Assembly: GCA_040877285.1 (NCBI GenBank)
Contig: JBBDNZ010000064.1
Span: forward strand, 1 to 5,819
Reading direction: 5' to 3'
Length of the DNA: 5,819 bases
From: CANKHA01 sp040877285
GTDB lineage: Bacteria; Pseudomonadota; Alphaproteobacteria; Rhizobiales; Xanthobacteraceae
In this document: positions 1 to 5,656 of the stretch, piece by piece
How the letters are laid out: every line of letters starts with the position of its first letter
Numbering within the stretch: position 1 is the first letter of the stretch
Translations under genes and position numbers: made by a program
The notes under the pieces: generated by a model
What the model saw: the letters and a program-made list of their open reading frames with translations, nothing else
What the model was told of the DNA's origin: nothing
Database searches by the model: none

Positions 1-1315
1 CCTGGCGGCCTTCGAAGTTGCGGTTCGAGGTGGAGGCGCAGCGCTCGCCGGGCGAGAGCTTGTCGGGGTTCATGGCGAGGGACATGGAGCAGCCCGGCTC
101 GCGCCAATCGAAGCCCGCGGCCTTGAAGATCTTGTCGAGCCCTTCCGCTTCGGCCTGCTCTTTCACCAGCCCGGAGCCCGGCACGATCATGGCGTTGACG
201 TTCGGATTGACCTTATGGCCGCTCACCACGCGCGCGACTTCGCGCAAATCCTCGATGCGCGCATTGGTGCATGAGCCGATGAAGACGCGGTCGAGCTTGA
301 TGTCGGTGATCTTTTCGCCGCCCTTGAGCCCCATGTATTCGAGCGAGCGTTCCGCCGCGCGGCGCTTGTGTTCGTCGGCGATTTCCGAGGGCACCGGCAC
401 GCGGCCGCTGATGGAGACGACCTGCTCGGGACTGGTGCCCCAGGTGACCAGCGGCGGCAGCTTGCCGGCGTCGAGCCTGATCTCGCGGTCGAAATGCGCG
501 CCGTCGTCGGACGGCAGGGATTGCCAATAGCGCATGGCGGCGTCCCAGCCCGCGCCCTTGGGCGCCTTCGGGCGGCCCTTCATATAGGCGAATGTCTTTT
601 CGTCGGGCGCGATCATGCCGGCCTTGGCGCCGCCCTCGATCGACATGTTGCAGATGGTCATGCGCCCTTCCATCGACAGCGCGCGGATCGCCTCGCCGGC
701 GTATTCCAGCGCATAGCCGGTGCCGCCCGCCGTGCCGATCTCGCCGATGATGGCGAGGATAATGTCTTTCGCGGTGACGCCGGGCGGCAATTTGCCGTCC
801 ACAATCGCGCGCATGTTCTTCGACTTGGTCTGGATCAGCGTCTGCGTCGCCAGCACATGCTCGACTTCCGAGGTGCCGATGCCATAGGCGAGCGCGCCGA
901 AGGCGCCGTGGGTCGATGTATGGCTGTCGCCGCACACGATGGTGGTGCCGGGCAAGGTGAAGCCCTGCTCCGGGCCGATGATGTGGACGATGCCCTGGCG
1001 CTTGTCGAACTCGTTGAAATATTCCAGGCCAAAATCTTTTGCATTCTGCGCGAGCGTCGCGATCTGCGCCGCGCTCTCCGGGTCCTCGTTGGGCTTGTGG
1101 CGGTCGGTGGTCGGCACGTTGTGATCGACCACGAGAAGCGTCTTGTCCGGCGCGTGAACCTTGCGGCCCGCCATGCGCAGGCTCTCGAAGGCCTGCGGCG
1201 AGGTCACCTCATGCACAAGATGCCGGTCGATATAGATCAGGCTCGTGCCGTCCGGCTGCCGATCGACCAGGTGGTCGTCCCAGATCTTGTCGTGAAGGGT
1301 ACGGGGCTTGCTCAT
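1..1315 (-). CDS. leuC: 3-isopropylmalate dehydratase large subunit (3' end beyond window)
   Basis: LeuC pairs with LeuD to isomerise 2-isopropylmalate to 3-isopropylmalate in leucine biosynthesis, using a [4Fe-4S] cluster in the cytoplasm. I translated 438 codons by hand from ATG at 1315. Family landmarks are YIDRHLVHEVTSPQAF near residue 30, DHNVPT, the VCGDSHTSTHGAFGAL block, EGRMTICNMSIE, FIGSCTNARIEDLR (cluster Cys349), PGCSMSLAMN (Cys409) and ERCASTSNRNFEGRQ at the window edge. The family is about 466-470 residues, so about 30 C-terminal residues are missing. The start is supported by GGAG (1326-1329) ten bases upstream and by the family N-terminus. Oddity: the expected second Cys of the CxxC pair (E. 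coli Cys410) is Ser412 here, codon TCC. The gene follows rplS after a probable terminator and a palindromic repeat, so it is probably transcribed separately. Confidence 0.97.
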   Translation of the reverse strand, partial: MSKPRTLHDKIWDDHLVDRQPDGTSLIYIDRHLVHEVTSPQAFESLRMAGRKVHAPDKTLLVVDHNVPTTDRHKPNEDPESAAQIATLAQNAKDFGLEYFNEFDKRQGIVHIIGPEQGFTLPGTTIVCGDSHTSTHGAFGALAYGIGTSEVEHVLATQTLIQTKSKNMRAIVDGKLPPGVTAKDIILAIIGEIGTAGGTGYALEYAGEAIRALSMEGRMTICNMSIEGGAKAGMIAPDEKTFAYMKGRPKAPKGAGWDAAMRYWQSLPSDDGAHFDREIRLDAGKLPPLVTWGTSPEQVVSISGRVPVPSEIADEHKRRAAERSLEYMGLKGGEKITDIKLDRVFIGSCTNARIEDLREVARVVSGHKVNPNVNAMIVPGSGLVKEQAEAEGLDKIFKAAGFDWREPGCSMSLAMNPDKLSPGERCASTSNRNFEGRQ

Positions 1316-1331
1316 TCTGCTTCAACTCCGC

Positions 1332-1440
1332 CGTCATGCCCGGGCAAACGGCGCAAAGCGTCGTCTTGGCGCCCGCCCGCCCGGGCATCCATCCGGCCCT
1401 GCTTGGGGGTTAGATTGCCGGGTCAAGCCCGGCCATGACG
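1332..1440. repeat. Long intergenic palindrome of the GTCATG-GCCCGGGC type
   Basis: The outer arms, cgtcatgcccgggc (1332-1345) and gcccggccatgacg (1427-1440), are inverted copies matching at 13 of 14 bases. The interior is rich in GCCCGGGC-like segments that can form further stems (for example around 1376-1388). This resembles the extragenic palindromes that I recall being scattered through Hyphomicrobiales genomes. It lies entirely between rplS and leuC and ends 16 bases before the leuC ATG, close to its Shine-Dalgarno, so it would be transcribed as a structured leuC leader. Confidence 0.7.
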
Positions 1441-1469
1441 ACATAAGGTCGGAAAACCCGGGCCGGCTA

Positions 1470-1495
1470 AATATAGTAACCATCCAGGCGGATGG
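1470..1495 (-). terminator. Probable intrinsic terminator after rplS
   Basis: Two bases after the rplS stop, the minus strand reads CCATCC-GCCT-GGATGG (arms at 1490-1495 and 1480-1485). It is a perfect six-pair stem with a four-base loop, followed by the T/A-rich tract TTACTATATT. The T tract is interrupted, so termination may be partial. Its place at the end of the ffh-rplS block supports the call. Confidence 0.55.
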
Positions 1496-1497
1496 CG

Positions 1498-1899
1498 CTA
1501 CTCCGCCGCCGACTCTTTGGTCTCGCCCTCTTCGCCGCGCTGGTCCTGCTTCTCGGTGATGCGGGCCGATTTGCCGCGCAAACCGCGCAGATAATAAAGC
1601 TTGGCGCGGCGTACGTTGCCGCGGCGCACGACCTTGATCGAGTCGACCATGGGCGAATAGAGCGGAAAGACGCGCTCGACGCCTTCGCCGTAGGAAATCT
1701 TGCGCACGGTGAAATTCTCGTTCAGGCCCGAGCCGGAACGGCCGATGCACACGCCCTCGTAGGCCTGGATGCGGCTCTTGTCGCCTTCGACCACCTTGAC
1801 GTTGACGAGCAAGGTATCGCCCGGCCCGAAGTCAGGAATTTCCTTGCCGGCGGACAGCTTCGCCATCTGCTCTTTTTCGAGTTCTTTGATGAGGTTCTT
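1498..1899 (-). CDS. rplS: 50S ribosomal protein L19 (start codon anomalous)
   Basis: L19 is a large-subunit protein at the 30S-50S interface. The body is clear: EIPDFGPGDTLLVNVKVVEG, IQAYEGVCIGRSGSG, ENFTVRKISYGEGVERVFPLY and RRAKLYYLRGLRGKSARI, then a short charged tail. It ends at TAG (1498-1500). The extent given is defined by homology: alphaproteobacterial L19 begins M-N-x-I-x-ELE, and here NLIKELEKEQ is preceded by AAG (1897-1899) where ATG is expected, seven bases after GGAG (1907-1910). As read, the usable starts are an internal ATG at 1866 (122 residues, losing the first helix) or GTG at 2001 (167 residues, with a basic extension). No in-frame ATG, GTG or TTG lies between those two. 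The product is certain; the start is unresolved and may be a base error. Confidence 0.93.
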   Translation of the reverse strand, partial: KNLIKELEKEQMAKLSAGKEIPDFGPGDTLLVNVKVVEGDKSRIQAYEGVCIGRSGSGLNENFTVRKISYGEGVERVFPLYSPMVDSIKVVRRGNVRRAKLYYLRGLRGKSARITEKQDQRGEEGETKESAAE

Positions 1900-1916
1900 G
1901 GGAATTCTCCGTCGGC

Positions 1917-1942
1917 TGCGCCGGTCCGGCGCACGATTTTTT
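1917..1942 (+). other. Hairpin before rplS; terminator-like on the plus strand
   Basis: tgcgccg (1917-1923) and cggcgca (1927-1933) form a perfect seven-pair stem with a three-base loop. In the rplS mRNA the hairpin lies six bases upstream of the GGAG Shine-Dalgarno, where it could affect ribosome loading. On the plus strand it is followed, after three bases, by six T residues (1937-1942), as in an intrinsic terminator for antisense transcription. Both roles are inferences from shape alone. Confidence 0.35.
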
Positions 1943-2008
1943 GTCGCTATCGGTCTGAATGGGTCGGGCGAGCTTCTACGACAAAGCGCCGGATTTGTCA
2001 CCTATTGC

Positions 2009-2037
2009 TCCCTCTCCCCGTAATACGGGGAGAGGGA
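2009..2037. repeat. Perfect CCTCTCCCC-type palindrome between trmD and rplS
   Basis: The 13-base arms tccctctccccgt (2009-2021) and acggggagaggga (2025-2037) are perfectly complementary around the loop aat. It begins one base after the trmD stop codon. There is no T tract on the minus-strand side, so it is not a typical terminator, though it could protect the trmD 3' end or slow polymerase. Its core recurs at 3420-3428 and 5493-5501, marking it as one of a repeat family. Its downstream arm carries AGGGAG about six bases before a GTG at 2001 that is in frame with rplS. Confidence 0.8.
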
Positions 2038-2038
2038 A

Positions 2039-2737
2039 CTAAGGCCGCTTGCGGGCCAAATAAGACTCCCAGAGGTCCGGCCGGCGCTCCCGGGTTAACT
2101 TTTCGGCCTCCGTCCGCCGCCAAGCCTCGATCTTGGAATGGTCGCCGGAGAGGAGAACCTCCGGGATGGCGTGGCCTTCCCAATCGGCCGGGCGGGTGTA
2201 GTGCGGATATTCCAGCAGACCTTGGGTGAAGCTTTCGTCCTGGCCCGAGGCCTCCTTGCCCATGACACCGGGCAGGAGCCGCACGCAGGCGTCGATCAGC
2301 GCCAGGGCGGCGATCTCGCCGCCCGAGAGCACGTAATCGCCGACTGAAACCTCCTCGAGGCCGCGGGCTGCGATGACCCGCTCGTCCACGCCCTCGAAGC
2401 GGCCGCAGACGATCAGCGCGCCGGGACCCATGGCGAGCGCCGCCACGCGCGCCTGCGTCAGCGGTGCGCCGCGCGGGCTCATCAAGAGCCGCGGCCGATT
2501 GTCCGCCGCGGTTGCGTCGATGGCATGGGCCAGCACGTCCGCCTTCATCACCATGCCCGGTCCGCCGCCCGCCGGTGTGTCATCCACGCTGCGGTGCTTG
2601 TCGGGGGCATGATCGCGGATATCGATCGTCTCCAACGACCATAGGCCCGCGCTCAGCGCCTTGCCGGCGAGACTTGCGCCCAGCGGCCCGGGAAACATCT
2701 CCGGAAAAATGGTCAGCACGCTCGCGCGCCACATCAT
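2039..2737 (-). CDS. trmD: tRNA (guanine-N1)-methyltransferase
   Basis: TrmD methylates N1 of G37 next to the anticodon in tRNAs with G36-G37, using S-adenosylmethionine, and so suppresses +1 frameshifting. The 232-residue product shows the SPOUT trefoil-knot family signatures: LTIFPEMF near the N-terminus, DDTPAGGGPGMVMK (52-65), LLMSPRG (84-90), VCGRFEGVDERVI (110-122), VGDYVLSGGE (132-141), R153, and GLLEYPHYTRP (173-183) before the C-terminal tRNA-binding domain. E168 aligns with the proposed E. coli catalytic Asp169; I suspect ESF is usual in alphaproteobacteria but could not check. The start is ATG at 2737 or the next ATG at 2734; family N-termini beginning MW favour 2734. The rimM stop is immediately adjacent (TAA-ATG-ATG), so the two genes are probably translationally coupled. 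Confidence 0.97.
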   Translation of the reverse strand: MMWRASVLTIFPEMFPGPLGASLAGKALSAGLWSLETIDIRDHAPDKHRSVDDTPAGGGPGMVMKADVLAHAIDATAADNRPRLLMSPRGAPLTQARVAALAMGPGALIVCGRFEGVDERVIAARGLEEVSVGDYVLSGGEIAALALIDACVRLLPGVMGKEASGQDESFTQGLLEYPHYTRPADWEGHAIPEVLLSGDHSKIEAWRRTEAEKLTRERRPDLWESYLARKRP

Positions 2738-3361
2738 TTATTCCGTTTCCGCCAGCGGTACGACGACGATGCGCCCGCCGGCGATATCGACCGTCGGCGC
2801 CGTCGCTTCGTTGAAGGGCAGCATCATTGTAGCGCCGCCTTCCGCCGGCTGGATTTCCAGAATATCGCCCGCGCCGAAATTGTGGACGGCGGTAACGGTG
2901 CCGAGCGAGTTGCCTTTGCTATCCACGGCGGTGAGCCCAATCAGGTCGGTGTGATAGAATTCATCCTTCTCCGGCTCCGGCAGCCGCTCGCGCGGCACGA
3001 ACAGCTTAACGTTGGTCAGGCGCGCCGCCGCGTCGCGATCATCCACGCCGCGCAGCCGCGCCACGAAATGCCCCTTGGCCGGCCTAAGTGACGCAATCTC
3101 GAAAGTCCGCGCGCCATCTTCGGTTTCCAGCGGCCCGTATTCCGCCACGGTCATGGGATCCTCGGTAAAAGTCCACAGCCGCACCTCGCCGCGGACACCA
3201 TGCGGCGCTCCGATCTGTGCCACGCAGATTCTATTTCCACTCTCCCACCCGGGCCGCGCTTGCGCGCGCCCGGGCGCAGGCTCTTGTGGGAGAGGGGTGG
3301 CGACCCCCGACTTCGGGGTGAGCCGGGGTGAGGGGTCTTTATCTCTGCGTTTTGCATTCAT
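2738..3361 (-). CDS. rimM: Ribosome maturation factor RimM with a repeat-derived N-terminus
   Basis: RimM binds S19 and assists maturation of the 30S head and 16S rRNA. From ATG at 3361 the product is 207 residues. Residues 44-130 form the RimM N-terminal barrel (RICVAQIGAPHGVRGEVRLWTF, residues 44-65). Residues from about 135 form the PRC-barrel (DLIGLTAV, NFGAGDILEIQP, LPFNEATAPTVDI). Residues 1-42 are Pro/Arg-rich and encoded by the palindromic repeat at 3240-3430, so they are not native RimM sequence. No in-frame ATG, GTG or TTG exists between 3361 and GTG 3223; the GTG start would give 161 residues and remove part of the first beta strand. I chose 3361 because it keeps the whole fold and has GAGGGG about six bases upstream. 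The gene abuts trmD downstream and follows rpsP. Confidence 0.93.
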   Translation of the reverse strand: MNAKRRDKDPSPRLTPKSGVATPLPQEPAPGRAQARPGWESGNRICVAQIGAPHGVRGEVRLWTFTEDPMTVAEYGPLETEDGARTFEIASLRPAKGHFVARLRGVDDRDAAARLTNVKLFVPRERLPEPEKDEFYHTDLIGLTAVDSKGNSLGTVTAVHNFGAGDILEIQPAEGGATMMLPFNEATAPTVDIAGGRIVVVPLAETE

Positions 3362-3430
3362 CGTAAACCCCTCACCCGGTCTCGGTCGCTTTGCTCCCTC
3401 GACCACCCTCTGCCGCAAGGGGAGAGGGAA
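3240..3430. repeat. Composite palindromic repeat overlapping the rimM 5' end
   Basis: About 190 bases carry nested inverted repeats. ctctcccac (3240-3248) pairs with gtgggagag (3286-3294). ccggggtgaggggt (3323-3336) pairs with acccctcacccgg (3367-3379). ccctct (3406-3411) pairs with agaggg (3423-3428). The segment including tctcggtcgctttgctccctcgaccaccctc resembles an interspersed repeat that I recall from Hyphomicrobiales genomes. It fills most of the rpsP-rimM gap and continues into the rimM reading frame. It encodes no transposase and is best seen as a non-autonomous intergenic repeat. Confidence 0.75.
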
Positions 3431-3439
3431 GAAAATAAA

Positions 3440-3865
3440 TCAGCTCGCGGGAGCTTCCGCCGGCGTTTCGGCGGGTTTTTCCGGCGCCTTCGTGGCGGGC
3501 ATTTCGGTCTTTGCGGCGGCAGGCGCGGCGCTGGCGGCCTTGGCAGCCTCTTCCGCTTTCGCCTTGCGCTCCTTGCGCGGGATCGCTTTTTCCGGATTGC
3601 TGCGCTTCGGACGCTTCATCACGCCGGCCTCGTCGAGAAAGCGCATGATGCGGTCGCTCGGCAGCGCGCCCTTCTTCATCCAGGCCTTCACCTTGTCGAG
3701 ATCGAGTTTGAGCCGCTCCTTGTTGTCCTTCGGCAGCAGTGGATTGAAGAAGCCGAGCCGCTCGATGAAGCGGCCGTCGCGCGGGAAGCGCGAGTCGGCG
3801 ACGACGACGTGGTAGAATGGGCGCTTCTTGGTGCCCGCGCGGGCCATACGGATTTTCAGGGACAT
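3440..3865 (-). CDS. rpsP: 30S ribosomal protein S16
   Basis: S16 is an early-binding small-subunit protein that stabilises the 5' domain of 16S rRNA. The conserved core is residues 1-80: MSLKIRMARAGTKKRPFYHV, VADSRFPRDGRFIERLGFFNP, then KVKAWMKKGALPSDRIMRFL and an AGVMK turn. The total is 141 residues, against about 82 in E. coli. The excess is a C-terminal tail, first Lys/Glu-rich (about 95-110), then Ala/Pro-rich (110-141), a kind of extension common in alphaproteobacterial S16 and probably disordered. The start at ATG 3865 is backed by AAAGGA seven bases upstream. It sits between ffh (87-base gap) and rimM (78-base gap, mostly repeat). Confidence 0.97.
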   Translation of the reverse strand: MSLKIRMARAGTKKRPFYHVVVADSRFPRDGRFIERLGFFNPLLPKDNKERLKLDLDKVKAWMKKGALPSDRIMRFLDEAGVMKRPKRSNPEKAIPRKERKAKAEEAAKAASAAPAAAKTEMPATKAPEKPAETPAEAPAS

Positions 3866-3898
3866 TGGTTTTCCTTTCTGTTGGATTCGATTTTCCTT

Positions 3899-3939
3899 GT
3901 CATTCCGGGTTCGTTGCTACGCGGCGCGTCCGGAATGAC
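3899..3939. repeat. GTCATTCCGG inverted repeat between ffh and rpsP
   Basis: gtcattccgg (3899-3908) and ccggaatgac (3930-3939) are perfect 10-base inverted arms around a 21-base interior that is itself GC-rich. It begins 13 bases after the ffh stop in the direction of transcription. No T tract follows, so it looks like an extragenic palindrome rather than a terminator; it might separate ffh and rpsP transcript stabilities. It differs in sequence from the CCTCTCCCC family elsewhere in the window. Confidence 0.65.
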
Positions 3940-3952
3940 GATAAATTTCCGT

Positions 3953-5476
3953 TCACTTCTTCTTCCCCAATCCGGGAAATCCGCCGAGGCCGGGAAGCCC
4001 GCCCGGCGCGCCAGGGAATTTCGGCGGCAGGCCGGGCATGGTCGGCGGCAATCCGCCCGCGCCGCCCGGCATTTTCTTGGCGAGTTCCGCCATCTGCTCC
4101 GGGCTCGGCGCCCCGCCGCCCAATCCTGCGCCACCTAGTCCGAGCATGTTGGCCAGCCCCGCCATCGGCCCGCGCTTGGCGCCGCCCATGGCCTTCATCA
4201 TGTCGGCCATGCCGCGATGCATCTTCAGCAGGCGGTTGAGCTCTTCCACCTTGGTGCCCGACCCGGCGGAGATGCGCTTCTTGCGGCTGGCTTTGAGAAT
4301 GTCCGGATTGCGCCGCTCTTTCGGGGTCATGGAATCGATCATCGCCTTTTGCCGCTTGAGCAGATTGTCGTCGAGATTGGCATTGGCGATCTGGTTCTTC
4401 ATCTTGGCGACGCCGGGCATCATGCCCAGCATTCCCGCCATGCCGCCCATCTTGGTCATCTGATCGAGCTGCTCGCGCAGATCGTTGAGATCGAACGCGC
4501 CCTTGCGCATGCGTTCGGCGGCGCGCATGGCGCGCTCGGCGTCGATATTCGCCGCCGCCTTTTCCACCAGCGAAACGATATCGCCCATGCCGAGGATGCG
4601 GCCGGCGATGCGCGCGGGATCGAAATCCTCCAGCGCATCCATCTTCTCGCCGGTGCCGATGAGCTTGATCGGTTTGCCGGTGACCGCGCGCATGGACAGC
4701 GCCGCGCCGCCGCGGCCGTCGCCGTCGATGCGGGTGAGCACGATGCCGGTCAGCCCTACGCGCTCGTCGAAGGAGCGGGCGAGATTGACCGCGTCCTGGC
4801 CGGTGAGCGCGTCGGCCACGAGCAGCACTTCGTGCGGATTGGCGGCGCGCTTGACCTCGGCCGCCTCGGCCATCATCGCCTCGTCCAGCGTGGTGCGGCC
4901 GGCGGTGTCGAGCAGCACCACGTCGTAGCCGCCGAGCTTTCCCGCTTCGAGCGCGCGGCGCGCGATCTGCGTCGGATTCTGTCCTTCGACCACGGGCAGC
5001 GTATCGACGCCCACGTCGCGCCCCAGAACGGCAAGCTGCTCCATCGCCGCGGGGCGGCGCACGTCGAGCGAGGCCATCAGGGTCTTGCGCTTGCTGCGCT
5101 CAGCCAGACGCTTGGCGAGCTTGGCGGCGGTGGTGGTTTTGCCGGAGCCTTGCAACCCCACCATCATGATCGCGATGGGAGCGGGCGCATTGAGGTCAAT
5201 GCTCTGGCCTTGCGCGCCCAGGGTTTCGACAAGCTGGTCGTGGACGATCTTCACCACCATCTGGCCGGGCGTCACCGACTTGATGACGTCCACGCCAACC
5301 GCGCGCTCGCGCACCTTGTCAACGAAGCCGCGCGCCACATCGAGCGCGACATCCGCTTCGAGCATCGCGCGGCGCACCTCGCGCAAGGCGGCGTCCACGT
5401 CGCTTGCGGAGAGCGCGCCGCGCCGCGTCAGGCGATCGAGAATGCCGCCAAGCTTTTCCGACAGGCTGTCGAACAT
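3953..5476 (-). CDS. ffh: Signal recognition particle GTPase Ffh (SRP54)
   Basis: Ffh with 4.5S RNA binds signal sequences emerging from the ribosome and, with FtsY, delivers them to the membrane translocon. The 507-residue product has the full NG-M layout. The N domain is residues 1-95. The G domain has P-loop GLQGSGKTTT (107-116), DVRRPAA (138-144), DTAGR (190-194), TRIDGDGRGG (248-257) and GTGEKMDALEDF (274-285). The methionine-rich M domain spans about 296-435, with MGGMAGMLGMMPG in the finger region (343-355) and RISAGSGT (401-408) in the RNA-binding part. A Gly/Pro-rich tail ending KKK follows and accounts for the length beyond E. coli Ffh (about 450). ATG 5476 gives the canonical MFDSLSEKLGGILDRL start; only a modest AGAGAAG Shine-Dalgarno precedes it. 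It heads the operon. Confidence 0.98.
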   Translation of the reverse strand: MFDSLSEKLGGILDRLTRRGALSASDVDAALREVRRAMLEADVALDVARGFVDKVRERAVGVDVIKSVTPGQMVVKIVHDQLVETLGAQGQSIDLNAPAPIAIMMVGLQGSGKTTTAAKLAKRLAERSKRKTLMASLDVRRPAAMEQLAVLGRDVGVDTLPVVEGQNPTQIARRALEAGKLGGYDVVLLDTAGRTTLDEAMMAEAAEVKRAANPHEVLLVADALTGQDAVNLARSFDERVGLTGIVLTRIDGDGRGGAALSMRAVTGKPIKLIGTGEKMDALEDFDPARIAGRILGMGDIVSLVEKAAANIDAERAMRAAERMRKGAFDLNDLREQLDQMTKMGGMAGMLGMMPGVAKMKNQIANANLDDNLLKRQKAMIDSMTPKERRNPDILKASRKKRISAGSGTKVEELNRLLKMHRGMADMMKAMGGAKRGPMAGLANMLGLGGAGLGGGAPSPEQMAELAKKMPGGAGGLPPTMPGLPPKFPGAPGGLPGLGGFPGLGKKK

Positions 5477-5492
5477 TGCTTCTCTTTCTTCA

Positions 5493-5516
5493 CCTCTCCC
5501 CGCAGGCGGGGAGCGG
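5493..5516. repeat. CCTCTCCCC-type palindrome just upstream of ffh
   Basis: cctctccccgc (5493-5503) and gcggggagcgg (5506-5516) are inverted arms with one mismatch and a two-base centre. It shares the core cctctcccc with the element at 2009-2037 and, inverted, with the right end of 3240-3430. It ends 16 bases from the ffh ATG in the leader, between the terminator-like hairpin and the start codon. Its arm includes GGGGAGAGG in the mRNA, a purine run too far from the ATG to be the main ribosome binding site. Confidence 0.7.
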
Positions 5517-5522
5517 GAAACG

Positions 5523-5542
5523 AAAAACGCGCCCGAGGGCGC
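5523..5542 (-). terminator. Terminator-like hairpin in the ffh leader
   Basis: The minus strand reads GCGCCC-TC-GGGCGC (arms 5537-5542 and 5529-5534), then G, then TTTTT (5523-5527), the classic intrinsic terminator layout. It lies 47 bases before the ffh ATG and downstream of the promoter at 5622-5650. It could end the transcript of the upstream DUF541-type gene, act as an attenuator for ffh, or be the 3' end of a small RNA. The two-base loop would probably open to CTCG. Confidence 0.65.
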
Positions 5543-5596
5543 ATCGCGCTGTCGGGCGGGGACCTCCGGCCTCTGGGGCCGGTCGGCGGTTGGCAG

Positions 5597-5617
5597 TCAC
5601 TTCTCTTGCGAGAACGG
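5597..5617 (-). other. Leader hairpin with GNRA tetraloop
   Basis: The minus strand contains TTCTC-GCAA-GAGAA, a perfect five-pair stem capped by the GNRA tetraloop GCAA, at about 5600-5613. It lies at or just after the predicted transcription start of the ffh leader. A second strong stem follows, CCGGCC-CCAGA-GGCCGG (5567-5583), before the terminator-like hairpin. The ordered series of stems suggests a structured RNA, but no known family was recognised. Confidence 0.4.
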
Positions 5618-5621
5618 GCGC

Positions 5622-5650
5622 AACCTAGGGAGGCGGCGGAACTGAGTCAA
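5622..5650 (-). promoter_or_regulatory. Sigma-70-type promoter for the ffh operon
   Basis: The minus strand has TTGACT (5645-5650) as -35, preceded by C to give the alphaproteobacterial CTTGAC, then exactly 17 bases, then TAGGTT (5622-5627) as -10, which keeps the key T, A and final T. Transcription would start near 5614-5616, leaving a leader of about 140 bases before ffh. The -35 begins six bases after the upstream gene's stop codon. Confidence 0.6.
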
Positions 5651-5656
5651 GCACGC

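Noticed and set aside
368..1438. Long plus-strand open frame (356 codons) opposite leuC
   Set aside because: It is antisense to a clear leuC frame. Its His/Arg/Ala-rich translation is typical of a shadow of a GC-rich gene, and no family motifs were seen.
1470..1475. TATATT as a -10 for a leuC promoter
   Set aside because: No TTGAC-like -35 sits 16-18 bases upstream on the minus strand, and the T-rich tract is better explained as the rplS terminator tail. A weak promoter is not excluded.
3362..3418. TTG at 3418 as the rimM start (226 residues)
   Set aside because: It lies deeper inside the palindromic repeat, adds only repeat-derived residues and has no better ribosome binding site than ATG 3361.
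3240..3430. Transposon or insertion sequence
   Set aside because: There is no transposase frame, no target-site duplication that I could identify, and the size and nested palindromes fit a non-autonomous intergenic repeat.
5523..5620. 4.5S SRP RNA gene in the ffh leader
   Set aside because: The leader lacks the conserved GGAA-type apical loop and the CAGGUCCGGAAGG-like core of bacterial SRP RNA, despite the tempting gene neighbour.
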